Numbered from the stretch's first letter, positions 22,450 through 36,902 are shown. The stretch: DNA of 64,000 bases from Desmodesmus armatus (GCA_007449985.2 VIIQ02000261.1:1-64000); one strand, 5' to 3'. Notes: generated from the sequence alone by a model not told the origin. Numbers and translations are program-made.

Positions 22450-22790
22450 CTCAGAACCTGGTGTTGTTTCTCACCATGGCGCTACCGGTGATCCCAACGT
22501 GGATGTGCCATTGGCGACACCTGTGCACCCCGTTCGGAACCTCTGTGATCATGACGCTACAAGTAATCGCATATCGGGTGTAACCGCCGGCAACACCCAA
22601 TGATGTTGTTTGGAACCCCTGTGACCATGACGCTGCTCATAATCCCATCTTGGGTGTAACCATGGGCAACACCCGATGCACCCCGTTTGAAACCCATGTG
22701 ACATGACTCTACTCATAATCCCATCCTTGGCGTACCAGTGCGCAACACCCGATGCACCCCGTTTGGAACCTTTGTGAACACAATTATCAT
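22450..22790. repeat. Four diverged copies of a ~77-bp minisatellite
   Basis: The recurring blocks are caacacccgatgcaccccgt, ttggaacccctgtgaccatg and acgctactcataatcccat. They lie just beyond the 3' end of the minus-strand surface-protein gene. Confidence 0.65.
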
Positions 22791-23000
22791 AGGAACACAA
22801 CACCTGCAAACCCAGGCCCGAGCACAACACCCGGTACCCCAAAGGAACTCAACACCCACACATCCAGGGAATGCAGCGCCACACCTTGGCTGCAGCACCC
22901 GGTGCATTCCAGCCTCACGCTACCTTCAGCCCCACAAACCCTACACCCAGCGCATTTGAATCCCACGCTACTTGGGCAGCACGGCGGAGTCTTTTTCCTC

Positions 23001-26000
23001 CTATGGACCACTTCGCCCAGGGCAAGCCGCCATTTGCACATTAGCCTTGCCCTTGCAGCATGCTGGCTTTCGCATGGCCTGCATGACAGCAGCCCAGTCC
23101 ACCACCCTCACTAGCTGCCAAGAGGTGTATGCAAGGAAAGCCACATTGGCCACCAGTATGACAGCACCCATGATGTTGCCGTAAACAGGCCCAGGGTTGA
23201 TGTTGGTGGAAGGGATGAAGGACAGTGCCGCTTGTGTGGTGAAGAACAGCACGCAAACACTCAAGACAGCCACCCGCCCGGCTGCCGGACACTTGAAAGG
23301 CTGGACTGCAAGCAGCAACATGCCAACGATTGCCAACACTGTTGATGACATGAGGCACTGATGGTAGCCGCCAAGTGCGAATCCAAACGTAGACACGATG
23401 ACGAGCGCGATCGTCTGCAGTAGGGCCACACTTTCCCACCAGCACCATTCGTCCTTCCAAAGGCGGTACACAAAGCCGTAGTGTTGCTGGAAGTCCAAGT
23501 CAGCCAGCTTCCCCTGCTTGCGGTTGTACCACATGAACACAAACACGCTAGCCGGCAGAGCCACACAGAACATCAAGGTGAGGGGAATGCCAAGGCCCAA
23601 AGCCCACCCCCTGTGGTAGCCGGTGCGGCTGTAGCACAACTGGCTCATGTCCTCAACCCACCAGCTGCCTACAGCCTGTGCTTGGTAAGGGGGGTCAACT
23701 GGACTGTCCAAGCGCACACATGTGAAGAGAGACAGCGCCGTGTTGACCCAGGTGGGCAGGAACATGAACACAATGCACATGACCACGCTGGCAGCGTCAT
23801 GGCCTGCGTGCTTTGACCTTGAGGGGCGCAGGTAGTGCATGCCTGCCTCGATCATTAGCACACCGCATAGGACACCTGCTGGAGTGAAGAGGCAAATCAG
23901 CAGCTTCTGAATAGCGACGGGCATGGCCTTGCTGCCCTTCAAGATGCATTCAAAGCCAATGCTAGAGCCAGAAGTGCTTGACCAGATGCCACCAACGATC
24001 TGCAGGGGCCACTGTAAGCTTGCTGGCCATGGAACGCCGACCATCATGCCAATGATGTACAACCACTGTGCGTGGATCACAAGAGCCCTCAGCAGCTCTG
24101 CAGGCGTAGGGGTGAGAAGGTCTGTGCGAGTGATGGCAAGGTCTGCGGCCGTAGACAGATGCACCAACAACTTCACCAAGCCGATCGTGACAACGGCCGC
24201 CACCACGTACAACACAAGGATGGTGCCTGTAGACATGCACTTCCTGCAAAAGAAGGGCCGCACTTTGCCATAGCCTTGCTTGCACTGACCACAGAGGTTC
24301 CCCTGGTAAGGCCCTGAGCACTGGGCTGTCTTGTGGGCCTCGCCTGAAGCGTCACCCAACAACCGGCGCCGTGCTGTTTGGTTGGCTGCCCTGGTTGTGC
24401 CGTTCCGGACAACAATTGCAGCACCGCCCAAGCACGCATTGGGGTTGAAGCACCTGCACATTTCACGTCACGTCCAAGTTGCTCAGTTGGTGTGATAACC
24501 CGTGAGGGACTGTCATGTTTGTTGGTGGCGAAGACCTGTTGAAGTCTTGGATCAGATCATAAACAAACAGCAGCCATGCTAGGCTCAAAGTGGGTCCGAC
24601 TTACTTGAGCACTTGAGCATGATAGATAAAGAACACGGCCATCACAACCTACCTGTGCATCTGAGTGGACTGGGGTGCCGAGTTCCAAAAACCTGGTGTA
24701 GCCCACACTGTTGCGCCCCCAGGACAGACTGTGTTTGCGCTACAGATGTTGCACTGCGCTTCTTGAGGATCAAAGGAGAACAACCCTTTGGGGCAACGGT
24801 TACAAGTATCATCCCTCCCTCCAGTCACGTGGCCCTTGGGGCATTTGACAATGTTGACAGTTACGTTTGCCGTAGCACAACTACAAGTGCTCCAAAAAGC
24901 GTTGCCAAAGACGATGTAGTATGTTCCTGCAAGTTCAAGCCCAGAGCAGACAAGCACACGATGAACGATCACACGATGTAATACAACATGCCGCTTTGAG
25001 CTTGCCCACAAGATGCTACTTGCCGAGCTCTTTTGGCCTGCAAAACCCTTGCATGCGCATGTGAGTGTGTGCACTAGGTTGATGTTTTCTGACAAACTCA
25101 TTAGCAACTTGGCAAGGCCCTCATCAAGGCAGATGACATGATCGTCTTGCTCACCAGGGGGCCTCTTGAGGCTGATGGAAAGCTCCTTCAAGTCACCACC
25201 TTGTGTGCTTACAGTCTGGGTGAAAAGGGCATTGTTGTCGTTGTTGTACAACGAATACCACAAGTTGTCGTCTGATGGCATCCCATTGGCGCCAGACACA
25301 TTTAGGGTGAGTTGCAGAAAGCCATCCATGTTATCAGATGCCAACAACTCGTCGCCGTTGCTGCTCAAAACCTCAATTGATGTGGCCGTGACGCCAACGT
25401 TGGGGCTGTTGGGAGCCGCTCCCAACACGGTGTTCCCAGACACCTTGAAGTAGCGTGAAAGGTCAGCACTAGCAAGCATGGAAGCCAACCTGATGCCACC
25501 GCCGACCGTCCCTGCTGTATTGTTGTGTACGATAGTAGGGTTGCTGCCTTGGAACGTGACAGTGTTGAAGTCGTCAAGGTGCAGTCCTCCAGCCCCATAA
25601 TGTGCAGTATTCCCTGTAATCTCGGAGCTGTCTAGCAGAAGGCTTGCTTCATCCCACAAGGCCACACCACCTCCGTGCACATCAGTGCTCGCGTCGATGG
25701 CACCGGTTGCGCTCCTTCCGGCGGCGTTATCACTGATCGTGCTGCTGATAAGCTCCAGTTGTGCTTGGCCGTTAATGTTGATGCCGCCACCAGCACCCTT
25801 GGCAGTGTTCTTGGTGATTGTGCTATTGTTGATCTCAACATGCGCCCGATTTACCACGCTGATGCCCCCACCCGTGTGGGTGCTGCTGCAACCTGACAAT
25901 GTGCTGCCAACGAGTTGCAGTTGGGCGTCTTCTTCAACTGACATGCAGCCGCCATTACCATCGACAGCATGCGCATCCATGAATACGGAGTTGGTAACAG

Positions 26001-29000
26001 CCACCCTGGCTGTTCCATACATGCAGATTGAACCACCAACATCGGATGTGCTTTTTGAAAAGGCAGCAGCACTGATGTTGACAATTGCGTCGCCTGCCAC
26101 AGTCACATCCCCTCCACATATAGTTGCGTTGTTGATGCGAAATGTGGTCTTGGGCACGCCTGAGTCACATACACGCAGGGTGGGGAACGTGACAGCTGGA
26201 AGAGCCTCTTTATGGCAGCATGACAACTTGAACATATTCAGATTCATCTGCATATTGCAACGACCTCGTAAGAGGAAGTTGCTGAGGAGGCGTATACACT
26301 ATGATGACAGCAACGCCGTTGGACCGGCGTTAAGCGATGCGTTAAAAGGGCGTTATGTCCCGTTAACAGCGTTAGGCCCGGTAGCTAGCGGCGGTAGCCA
26401 CCGTTAACGACGTTAGAAATTGCTAGCGTCGCGCTCTGAGCGTTAGGCATAGTCAGCGACGTTAACAATTGTTCAACAAGCGTTAAAGCCTATTGAAGCT
26501 GATGCTTGTATCTGAATGTTCTGCACACCGTGCGTGCGTTCTAAAGGCCTGCAGGGGCTTAGTAGGCCCACTGGGCCAGGCAGGCTTATGCTCATGTTGC
26601 AGAAGCAGTAGCCGCCCGTGGTGCTGCTGAGGAAGCATGATTGCAGTTGCAATGGTCACTGTTACAGTCATTATTGGGGGTGGGGGTGGGGTGGGGGTGG
26701 GGGTGGGGGTGGGGGTGGGGGTGGGGGTGGGGGTGGGGGTGGGGGTGGGGGTGGGGGTGGGGGTGGGGGTGGGGGTACCCCCACTGGGGTTACCCCCACC
26801 AGGTGGGGGTGGGGGTGGGCAGGGTGTGCCTGCTGTTTGTGGTACCCCAGGCTTGGTCAAAAGGAGAGATATGCAACCTTTCTCTGTCATGTCAGGTCGT
26901 CTTGCTGTGAAAGATGATCACAACCGTTGAACGATCACGGTACTGATCTACCGACCAGTGACCCTAGGGTTGAACAACGCAGCATAGACCAAGGTTCCCT
27001 ACGATGGACCATGCCATCCGTAAATGCTCCGGCTTCTATACAGTCATTGCAGCCACCGACTGGCACTGGACGGCAGAAAGAGCTCTAACTACCTTTCAGA
27101 TCATCCCTTCATCGGCCGTTTCCACCATCCCCCGCGCCTTCCGCTACGTCGCCAGTCACGACCAACGTTTCAAAGAGACACAACATTCTCTGATGCGGCC
27201 ACGACAGCTTGAGTGCAAGGAGCTGAGCAGGTCAGCACTGATCTGCTGCAGGCAAATGCACCACACAGGCACAGCTGCAGCAATCGTTGGAGATATCTGC
27301 AGAGTGACCTGATCTATGCACGCATGTCGCAGTGACGAGGATCAGTCCGCGATGGCTGCATGCCCAAGCTCTGGGGTTGAGCAGCAGGTGGGCAATGGTA
27401 GTTGCAGCAGTCTAGGTGCAAGACAGTATCACAGGTGTGCCTGTAGCTGCTCTGTTGCACTGTTACTTGAACGTAATGCCGCCCAATTACAAGATGCTCC
27501 ATATAGAGGCTGCCGCCAGTACAGTTGTCAGGAGCTGCTGCATGGGACACATGCTGTTGTCCACAGCAGTTGGGATCATCTAGGTTGTGCTGCTGCTCAC
27601 TTCAGCACATTGCTTGCTACGTCAAGCCTGTTAATCTGCTGCACTGGCACAAATGCTGTGCAGGTGCTGAACTGGTGACCAAGCTGGCTGCAGCAACGCA
27701 GCCAACATGTCCCCTTGCCGTTAATGCCGGTAAGCTGCCGCTAGGGTGCGTTACCGCCGTTAACGTTACCGCCGTTAGCGCTACCGCGGCGGTGCCTAAG
27801 CTGTCTAACGGCAGTTGCAGCCATAACGGTGCAGGTAACGCGTTGCTGTCATCATAGTGATAGGCTCCCCTCCCACCCCGCAGGGGAGGGCAGGTCAATA
27901 CGGGGTAGAAAACGGCCGTTGGCAGGCCAGCTGTGGTTCATACTGACATTGTTATGTTGACAAACAGTCAAACGCTTTGCTATTGCGGCGCCGTGGCTTG
28001 CAGCGCTAGATTGAAATTGAACCCAGCAGCTCCGAGGGGCAAACGTAAATCTGGTGACGATTCAGCGATAAAGGTTGTCCTTATCTTGTTTTCAGCTCTC
28101 CGTGAATCCTGAGCGGGGCTAGTTGCTTGTCAATAGATACACCGATATATCTCTGCAGCCACTGTGTGTGTCGTCATAGGGGCGCCTGAATAAGGTGTGT
28201 AGATATGGGCGGAAGGCATTGATACCAATTGCGTGTGTGTTCGTGCACATGGGGGCAGCGACAGTTGCTGGTCCCTGAACAGGTGACTGACCTGCAGTTG
28301 CCAGCAGCTGCAAACGCGTAATCCCAAGCATTTGATCAACAGTTCCATATTGCTGTCGGACGCGTGTCTCATGCATGGTACCCATGCTACTCCGCATGTC
28401 ACCGCGATCATTGCATCAGGAGAGGTCATCTGCGCGTAAGGAAGCCAGATGACCCGACAGCTGGAACTTAGACATCTGGCATCAGTACCGCATCGATGCA
28501 ACTCAGCCAGCGTAGGCAGCATGCGGCAGCCTGCCTACAGCCAACTGTTGCCCATGTGCAGGTGCAGCAGCATGCTTGCACCAATTGGTGTGAGTGCAAA
28601 CCGCTGCAGTTATGCAGCAACGCGGCATGCCTGTGCAGGTTAAATGTTGCTGCACCAGCCAGAACACTCAGCGACATTGACACTGGCAGCAGCAGCAACA
28701 AGCACACTCAGAAGACAGCGATAGCAGGGCAGTCTGTATGCGGGGGGGGGGGGGGGGGGGGGGGGGCAGGGGGGGGGGGGGGGCGCAGCCACCCCCCCCC
28801 CCCCCCCTGGGCAGTTAACCATTGCTGCAGCAGCAAAAAGCACACTCGCAAGACAGCGACAGCAGGACAGTCTGTATGCAGAGGGGGGGGGGGGTCCAAG
28901 GGGGGGGGGGGGGTGGCTGCCCCCCCCCCCCCCTGGGCAGTTAGACGTTGCTACACCAGCAAGCACACTCAGCGGGTTGTGCAAAATTGCTACAACAGTG

Positions 29001-32000
29001 CCGAAGTCAACTTCAACATACTGTGCTTGTCATGGTGTGGCGCAAGGCGTTTTGCACAGCCACGGTACAGGTGTGCCACATACCCATACAAAGCCGAGGT
29101 CGTTGCAGTACTGACGCCAGCCGGGCGTTAGACGTTCTATCTCATGTTTGCGTGCTTGCTTGCGCCCATGCGCGTGTATATCCGTGGATGGGTTGGTGGG
29201 TACGTGCGTGCGTGTGCGTGCGTGCATGCGAGTGTGCGTGCATGCGTGCGTGATAGACAGCATGATGCTTGGGCTCACCTGGCCGGTCGCGGACCACCGT
29301 CACCTGAGCCTGGCCAGTTGCAAAGATAGCTCCCCCACGCTCCGTTGCCATGTTGCCTTCCAAGGTGCTGCTTTGGATGGTGACAGTGGCATTGTTTTCA
29401 GCATAGATAGCTGCACCGTAGGTGGCCTTGTTCTTGGTGATTGTGCTATTGTTGATCTCAACATGCGCCCGATTTACCACGCTGATGCCCCCACCCGTGT
29501 GGGTGCTGCTGCAACCTGACAATGTGCTGCCAACGAGTTGCAGTTGGGCGTCTTCTTCAACTGACATGCAGCCGCCACTACCATCGACAGCATGCGCATC
29601 CATGAATACGGAGTTGGTAACAGCCACCCTGGCTGTTCCATACATGCAGATTGAACCACCAACATCGGATGTGCTTTTTGAAAAGGCAGCAGCACTGATG
29701 TTGACAATTGCGTCGCCTGCCACAGTCACATCCCCTCCACATATAGTTGCGTTGTTGATGCGAAATGTGGTCTTGGGCACGCCTGAGTCACATACACGCA
29801 GGGTGGGGAACGTGACAGCTGGAAGAGCCTCTTTATGGCAGCATGACAACTTGAACATATTCAGATTCATCTGCATATTGCAACGATCACGTAAGAGGAA
29901 GTTGCTGAGGAGGCGTATACACTATGATGACAGCAACGCCGTTGGACCGGCGTTAAGCGATGCGTTAAAAGGGCGTTATGTCCCGTTAACAGCGTTAGGC
30001 CCGGTAGCTAGCGGCGGTAGCCACCGTTAACGACGTTAGAAATTGCTAGCGTCGCGCTCTGAGCGTTAGGCATAGTCAGCGACGTTAACAATTGTTCAAC
30101 AAGCGTTAAAGCCTATTGAAGCTGATGCTTGTATCTGAATGTTCTGCACACCGTGCGTGCGTTCTAAAGGCCTGCAGGGGCTTAGTAGGCCCACTGGGCC
30201 AGGCAGGCTTATGCTCATGTTGCAGAAGCAGTAGCCGCCCGTGGTGCTGCTGAGGAAGCATGATTGCAGTTGCAATGGTCACTGTTACAGTCATTATTGG
30301 GGGTGGGGGTGGGGGGGGGTGGGGGTGGGGGTGGGGGTGGGGGTGGGGGTGGGGGTGGGGGTGGGGGGGGGTACCCCCACTGGGGTTACCCCCACCAGGT
30401 GGGGGTGGGGGTGGGCAGGGTGTGCCTGCTGTTTGTGGTACCCCAGGCTTGGTCAAAAGGAGAGATATGCAACCTTTCTCTGTCATGTCAGGTCGTCTTG
30501 CTGTGAAAGATGATCACAACCGTTGAACGATCACGGTACTGATCTACCGACCAGTGACCCTAGGGTTGAACAACGCAGCATAGACCAAGGTTCCCTACGA
30601 TGGACCATGCCATCCGTAAATGCTCCGGCTTCTATACAGTCATTGCAGCCACCGACTGGCACTGGACGGCAGAAAGAGCTCTAACTACCTTTCAGATCAT
30701 CCCTTCATCGGCCGTTTCCACCATCCCCCGCGCCTTCCGCTACGTCGCCAGTCACGACCAACGTTTCAAAGAGACACAACATTCTCTGATGCGGCCACGA
30801 CAGCTTGAGTGCAAGGAGCTGAGCAGGCCAGCACTGATCTGCTGCAGGCAAATGCACCACACAGGCACAGCTGCAGCAATCGTTGGAGATATCTGCAGAG
30901 TGACCTGATCTATGCACGCATGTCGCAGTGACGAGGATCAGTCCGCGATGGCTGCATGCCCAAGCTCTGGGGTTGAGCAGCAGGTGGGCAATGGTAGTTG
31001 CAGCAGTCTAGGTGCAAGACAGTATCACAGGTGTGCCTGTAGCTGCTCTGTTGCACTGTTACTTGAACGTAATGCCGCCCAATTACAAGATGCTCCATAT
31101 AGAGGCTGCCGCCAGTACAGTTGTCAGGAGCTGCTGCATGGGACACATGCTGTTGTCCACAGCAGTTGGGATCATCTAGGTTGTGCTGCTGCTCACTTCA
31201 GCACATTGCTTGCTACGTCAAGCCTGTTAATCTGCTGCACTGGCACAAATGCTGTGCAGGTGCTGAACTGGTGACCAAGCTGGCTGCAGCAACGGCAGCC
31301 AACATGTCCCCTTGCCCAGGATGATGGTATTGCAGCGGCAGTATGTGGTCGCACAGGCAAGTTGCAGGCAAGCAGCCTACATGACTATGGGCAAGGCTGG
31401 CAATGCATGAAGCAGCTGCGAGCGTGCTGGGTGGTATGCACTGGGCATGTACATCACATCAAGTTTGGACCCCACTGCTGCCATGTGACCAACAACTAAT
31501 TTCTCACTTGCCGTATGGCATGCGCAGGAAACGTTGCCAACAAGGGTGGGCAACGGGTGGTGCTGGACTCTCTGTGCAACTGTGCATTTTGAAGCAGGTA
31601 AGATACAGCCACAAAGGGTGTGTGCTGTCGGAATGCTTGCGCTTCATGGTGCAGATGCTGAGGATGCAGAAGCAGCAGCCTTGGATGCAGGAGGAGCGGG
31701 GCAACAGCTTGCGCGCCCTTGTCAGCGCTAGCAATGCTACTCAGCAGGTGCAGTGCTTGCTGTTTTGACACACACGGCCCATGCTGAGTCATGTGTCTAA
31801 CACACGCCACTGCCTGCTGACATTTGGTTTTGATGTGCATAGGAACCGCAACAAGGGGTGTGCAACAGGCAGTGCTGGACTCCCTGTGCGATCGTGCCTA
31901 TTGAAGAAGGTGAGACGCAGCCTGTGTACTGTCAAAGTGCTTTGCTTGCTGATGCAAATGCTGAGGATACATAAGCAGCAGCAGGCAACGCAGCAGGAGC

Positions 32001-35000
32001 AGCGAAAGCAGCGTGCTCTTGTCAACAGCATGGTGCTGCCCATTAGTAGCAGTGCTGCATAGGAGGTGGGGCAGCGGCAGCCAGGCCTGGTCCTTTGAGT
32101 GCAGCAGCTGACGTTGTTGTTTGTTCTTTTTTGCAGGGAAGACGAGCACCTTCACTACCCCGTAAACAAGAGCGTCCGTTCAACGGGCAGTAGTTACTGC
32201 AGGTGTCATCATCGAGTGCCGGATGCCATGACATGTTTGTAGAAGTACGCTACTGCTGGGTGCAGTGTGTTCAACACAGATATTCTGCATGATACTCTGC
32301 GGTGGGCAGCTGTGGCTGCCTGGGCAGTACGGCGTAGGTGTTGTGCTGTTGTGGTTCTTGTAGCAACAGCGGTGGTTGTGGAGTGTGTTTGTTAGCCTTG
32401 GACAATGGCATTTCCAGCTACAATGCCTGGTGGTGTGTTGTCGGTGCTGTTGTGGTTGTAAGTACTACTTGCTGCAATCAGTGCATGCGTTGTGACGGCA
32501 GTGACAGTACAGCTGCCTCAACTCCCATCAGTATCACTCTAGAGCACTTCCTACAGGCCTGGCTTAGGCAAATCGACAGCATATGCTGGCAAATACGGTA
32601 TCTGCTGCCTCTGCAAGCTTAACGGTGCTAACGCTGTTAACGCTGCGGCCAGCGCTTGTTAACGGTCTTAACGACCAGCTAACGTTTTTCCATAACGCCG
32701 TTAAACACTTTTCCATAACTGCCGTTAACTGCCGTTAAGCTGACCGCTAGGGTGCGTTACCGCCGTTAACGTTACCGCCGTTAGCGCTACCGCGGCGGTG
32801 CCTAACGCTGTCTAACGGCAGTTGCAGCCACTAACGGTGCAGGTAACGGCGTTGCTGTCATCATAGTGATAGGCTCCCCCCTCCCCCCCGCAGGGGAAGG
32901 GCAGGTCAATACGGGGTAGAAAACGGCCGTTGGCAGGCCAGCTGTGGTTCATACTGACATTGTTATGTTGACAAACAGTCAAACGCTTTGCTATTGCGGC
33001 GCCGTGGCTTGCAGCGCTAGATTGAAATTGAACCCAGCAGCTCCGAGGGGCAAACGTAAATCTGGTGACGATTCAGCGATAAAGGTTGTCCTTTATCTTG
33101 TTTCAGCTCTCCGTGAATCCTGAGCGGGGCTAGTTGCTTGTCAATAGATACACCGATATATCTCTGCAGCCACTGTGTGTGTCGTCATAGGGGCGCCTGA
33201 ATAAGGTGTGTAGATATGGGCGGAAGGCATTGATACCAATTGCGTGTGTGTTCGTGCACATGGGGGCAGCGACAGTTGCTGGTCCCTGAACAGGTGACTA
33301 ACCTGCAGGTGCCAGCAGCTGCAAACGCGTAATCCCAAGCATTTGATCAACAGTTCCATATTGCTGTCGGACGCGTGTCTCATGCATGGTACCCATGCTA
33401 CTCCGCATGTCACCGCGATCATTGCATCAGGAGAGGTCATCTGCGCATAAGGAAGCCAGATGACCCGACAGCTGGAACTTAGACATCTGGCATCAGTACC
33501 GCATCGATGCAACTCAGCCAGCGTAGGCAGCATGCGGCAGCCTGCCTACAGACAACTGTTGCCCATGTGCAGGTGCAGCAGCATGCTTGCACCAATTGGT
33601 GTGAGTGCAAACCGCTGCAGTTATGCAGCAACGCGGCATGCCTGTGCAGGTTAAATGTTGCTGCACCAGCCAGAACACTCAGCGACATTGACACTGGCAG
33701 CAGCAGCAACAAGCACACTCAGAAGACAGCGATAGCAGGGCAGTCTGTATGCAGGGGGGGGGGGGTGCAGTTATGGGCAGTTAACCATTGCTGCATCAGC
33801 CAGAACACTCAGCGACAGCGCGATGGTGAGAAGCAGCAGCAAAAGCACACTCGCAAGACAGCGACAGCAGGACAGTCTGTATGCAGAGGGGGGGGGGTCC
33901 AGGGGGGGGGGGGGGGGGGTGGCTGCGCCCCCCCCCCCCCCCTGGGCAGTTAGACGTTGCTACACCAGCAAGCACACTCAGCGGGTTGTGCAAAATTGCT
34001 ACAACAGTGCCGAAGTCAACTTCAACATACTGTGCTTGTCATGGTGTGGCGCAAGGCGTTTTGCACAGCCACGGTACAGGTGTGCCACATACCCATACAA
34101 AGCCGAGGTCGTTGCAGTACTGACGCCAGCCGTGCGTTAGACGTTCTATCTCATGTTTGCGTGCTTGCTTGCGCCCATGCGCGTGTATATCCGTGGATGG
34201 GTTGGTGGGTACGTGCGTGCGTGTGCGTGCGTGCATGCGAGTGTGCGTGCATGCGTGCGTGATAGACAGCATGATGCTTGGGCTCACCTGGCCGGTCGCG
34301 GACCACCGTCACCTGAGCCTGGCCAGTTGCAAAGATAGCTCCCCCACGCTCCGTTGCCATGTTGCCTTCCAAGGTGCTGCTTTGGATGGTGACAGTGGCA
34401 TTGTTTTCAGCATAGATAGCTGCACCGTAGGTGGCCTTGTTCTTGGTGATTGTGCTATTGTTGATCTCAACATGCGCCCGATTTACCACGCTGATGCCCC
34501 CACCCGTGTGGGTGCTGCTGCAACCTGACAATGTGCTGCCAACGAGTTGCAGTTGGGCGTCTTCTTCAACTGACATGCAGCCGCCACTACCATCGACAGC
34601 ATGCGCATCCATGAATACGGAGTTGGTAACAGCCACCCTGGCTGTTCCATACATGCAGATTGAACCACCAACATCGGATGTGCTTTTTGAAAAGGCAGCA
34701 GCACTGATGTTGACAATTGCGTCGCCTGCCACAGTCACATCCCCTCCACATATACTTGCGTTGTTGATGCGAAATGTGGTCTTGGGCACGCCTGAGTCAC
34801 ATACACGCAGGGTAGGGAACGTGACAGCGGGAAGAGCCTCTTTATGGCAGCATGACAACTTGAACATATTCAGATTCATTTGCATATTGCAACGACCTCG
34901 TAAGAGGAAGTTGCTGAGGAGGCGTATAGGCTCCCCCCTCCCCCCCGCAGGGGAGGGCAGGTCAATACGGGGTAGAAAACGGCCAGCTGTGGTTCATACT

Positions 35001-36852
35001 GATGTTGTTATGTTGACAAACAGTCAAACGCTTTGCTATTGCGGCGCCGTGGCTTGCAGCGCTAGATTGAAATTGAACCCAGCAGCTCCGAGGGGCAAAC
35101 GTAAATCTGGTGACGATTCAGCGATAAAGGTTGTCCTTTATCTTGTTTCAGCTCTCCGTGAATCCTGAGCGGGGCTAGTTGCTTGTCAATAGATACACCG
35201 ATATATCTCTGCAGCCACTGTGTGTGTCGTCATGGGGGCGCCTGGATAAGGTGTGTGAATATGGGCGGAAGGCATTGATACCAATTGCGTGTGTGTTCGT
35301 GCACATGGGGGCAGCGACAGTTGCTGGTCCCTGAACAGGTGACTAACCTGCAGGTGCCAGCAGCTGCAAACGCGTTATCCCAAGCATTTGATCAACAGTT
35401 CCATATTGCTGTCGGACGCGTGTCTCATGCATGGTACCCATGCTACTCCGCATGTCACCGCAGGGGTAGTAAGGGGGGGTAGGACACTACCCTCACCTGG
35501 CCGGTCCCATGCTTTCCGACCGTCCGTTCAGATTCTGGTTTTGAGACACGCACAGGAGCGCCGTGCCAATACGTATACATGTTTGTGGTACTTTGAGATA
35601 ATTTTTCAGGCTTACTCAGATCTTCAGAACCCTTCCTACTGTCCACAATCAGGTCAACGTGGTGAAAAGTGCTGATGAACGGTTTTTAGAGCCAAGGAGA
35701 GTTCGTTTGAGCTGTAGCCTCTTACAGAAGCTTTATAATACCAGTATCCACCTTCTCACAAGCCCCGACACGTCCGACGGCACTGTCATAGCTCCTGTTG
35801 GCTGGGCAGCAGCAGCAGTAGCAGCAGGGTGTAGCAACACCCTGTTGGTGTCTGATCGACCAGCACATGTTCAAAACAATCAGTATGAGGCTTTGCAAGC
35901 GTTTCTCACCCCTCCATGCCATCGGTCACGCAAAATGCAGCGAGGCAGCGGGTATCTGGCGGGTATGGGGTGGCGCGTGGGGTGGGGTGGGTGCACACCA
36001 GCAGCAGCAGAACCCCACAGGGTGGCATGTGCACTGCTGTCGAGGCTATGCTAAGTTGACTTGGTAGTTTTAGATTACAATATGCTGCCTATGCGGCTGT
36101 GGGACGCTTCCAAGTTGCTTTGGCTTTGGGATGCAGCAGCAGCGGTGGCAATGTGGGCTAATGCTAGGTACACGCTGTCTGCAGCCACTTGAGGTGTTCG
36201 AACATAATAATATATAAGCAAGGAACCATGAACTGCAGTTTCTGGGCGTCGCACGGCTATATTGAGGAGAAACCGAGTGCTGATGAACAAAACAGCAGCA
36301 GCTGGAGCTTCAGAGGCGAAAAGTGGCTGAGGAGCTGTCGTTGGCAAGTCAGAATGACCTCAAATATTATTAAGAACCTATAACTTTCATATGAAAGCGA
36401 AACGTGCGCGTGCGACGCGATAATCAGGAACCTGCAACTGAACGGACGGTCGGAAAGCATGGGACCGGCCAGGTGAGGGTAGTGTCCTACCCCCCCTTAC
36501 TACCCCTGTGTCACCGCGATCATTGCATCAGGAGAGGTCATCTGCGCATAAGGAAGCCAGATGACCCGACAGCTGGAACTTAGACATCTGGCATCAGTAC
36601 CGCATCGATGCAACTCAGCCAGCGTAGGCAGCATGCGGCAGCCTGCCTACAGACAACTGTTGCCCATGTGCAGGTGCAGCAGCATGCTTGCACCAATTGG
36701 TGTGAGTGCAAACCGCTGCAGTTATGCAGCAACACGGCATGCCTGTGCAGGTTAAATGTTGCTGCACCAGCCAGAACACTCAGCGACATTGACACTGGCA
36801 GCAGCAGCAACAAGCACACTCAGAAGACAGCGATAGCAGGGCAGTCTGTATG

Positions 36853-36902
<50 letters not shown>

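Noticed and set aside
26678..26775. Telomere-like or interstitial telomere repeat
   Set aside because: GGGGGT is not the TTTTAGGG or TTAGGG type of green algae, and it lies inside a transposon.
26618..26930. Gly/Val or Gly/Trp repeat proteins on the + strand
   Set aside because: They are translations of the (GGGGGT)n microsatellite in three frames.
29142..29265. Extension of the chimeric Pmp exon into HARMHAHSHARTHTHARTH
   Set aside because: A strong gtgagc donor precedes it and the tail is a translated GTGC microsatellite.
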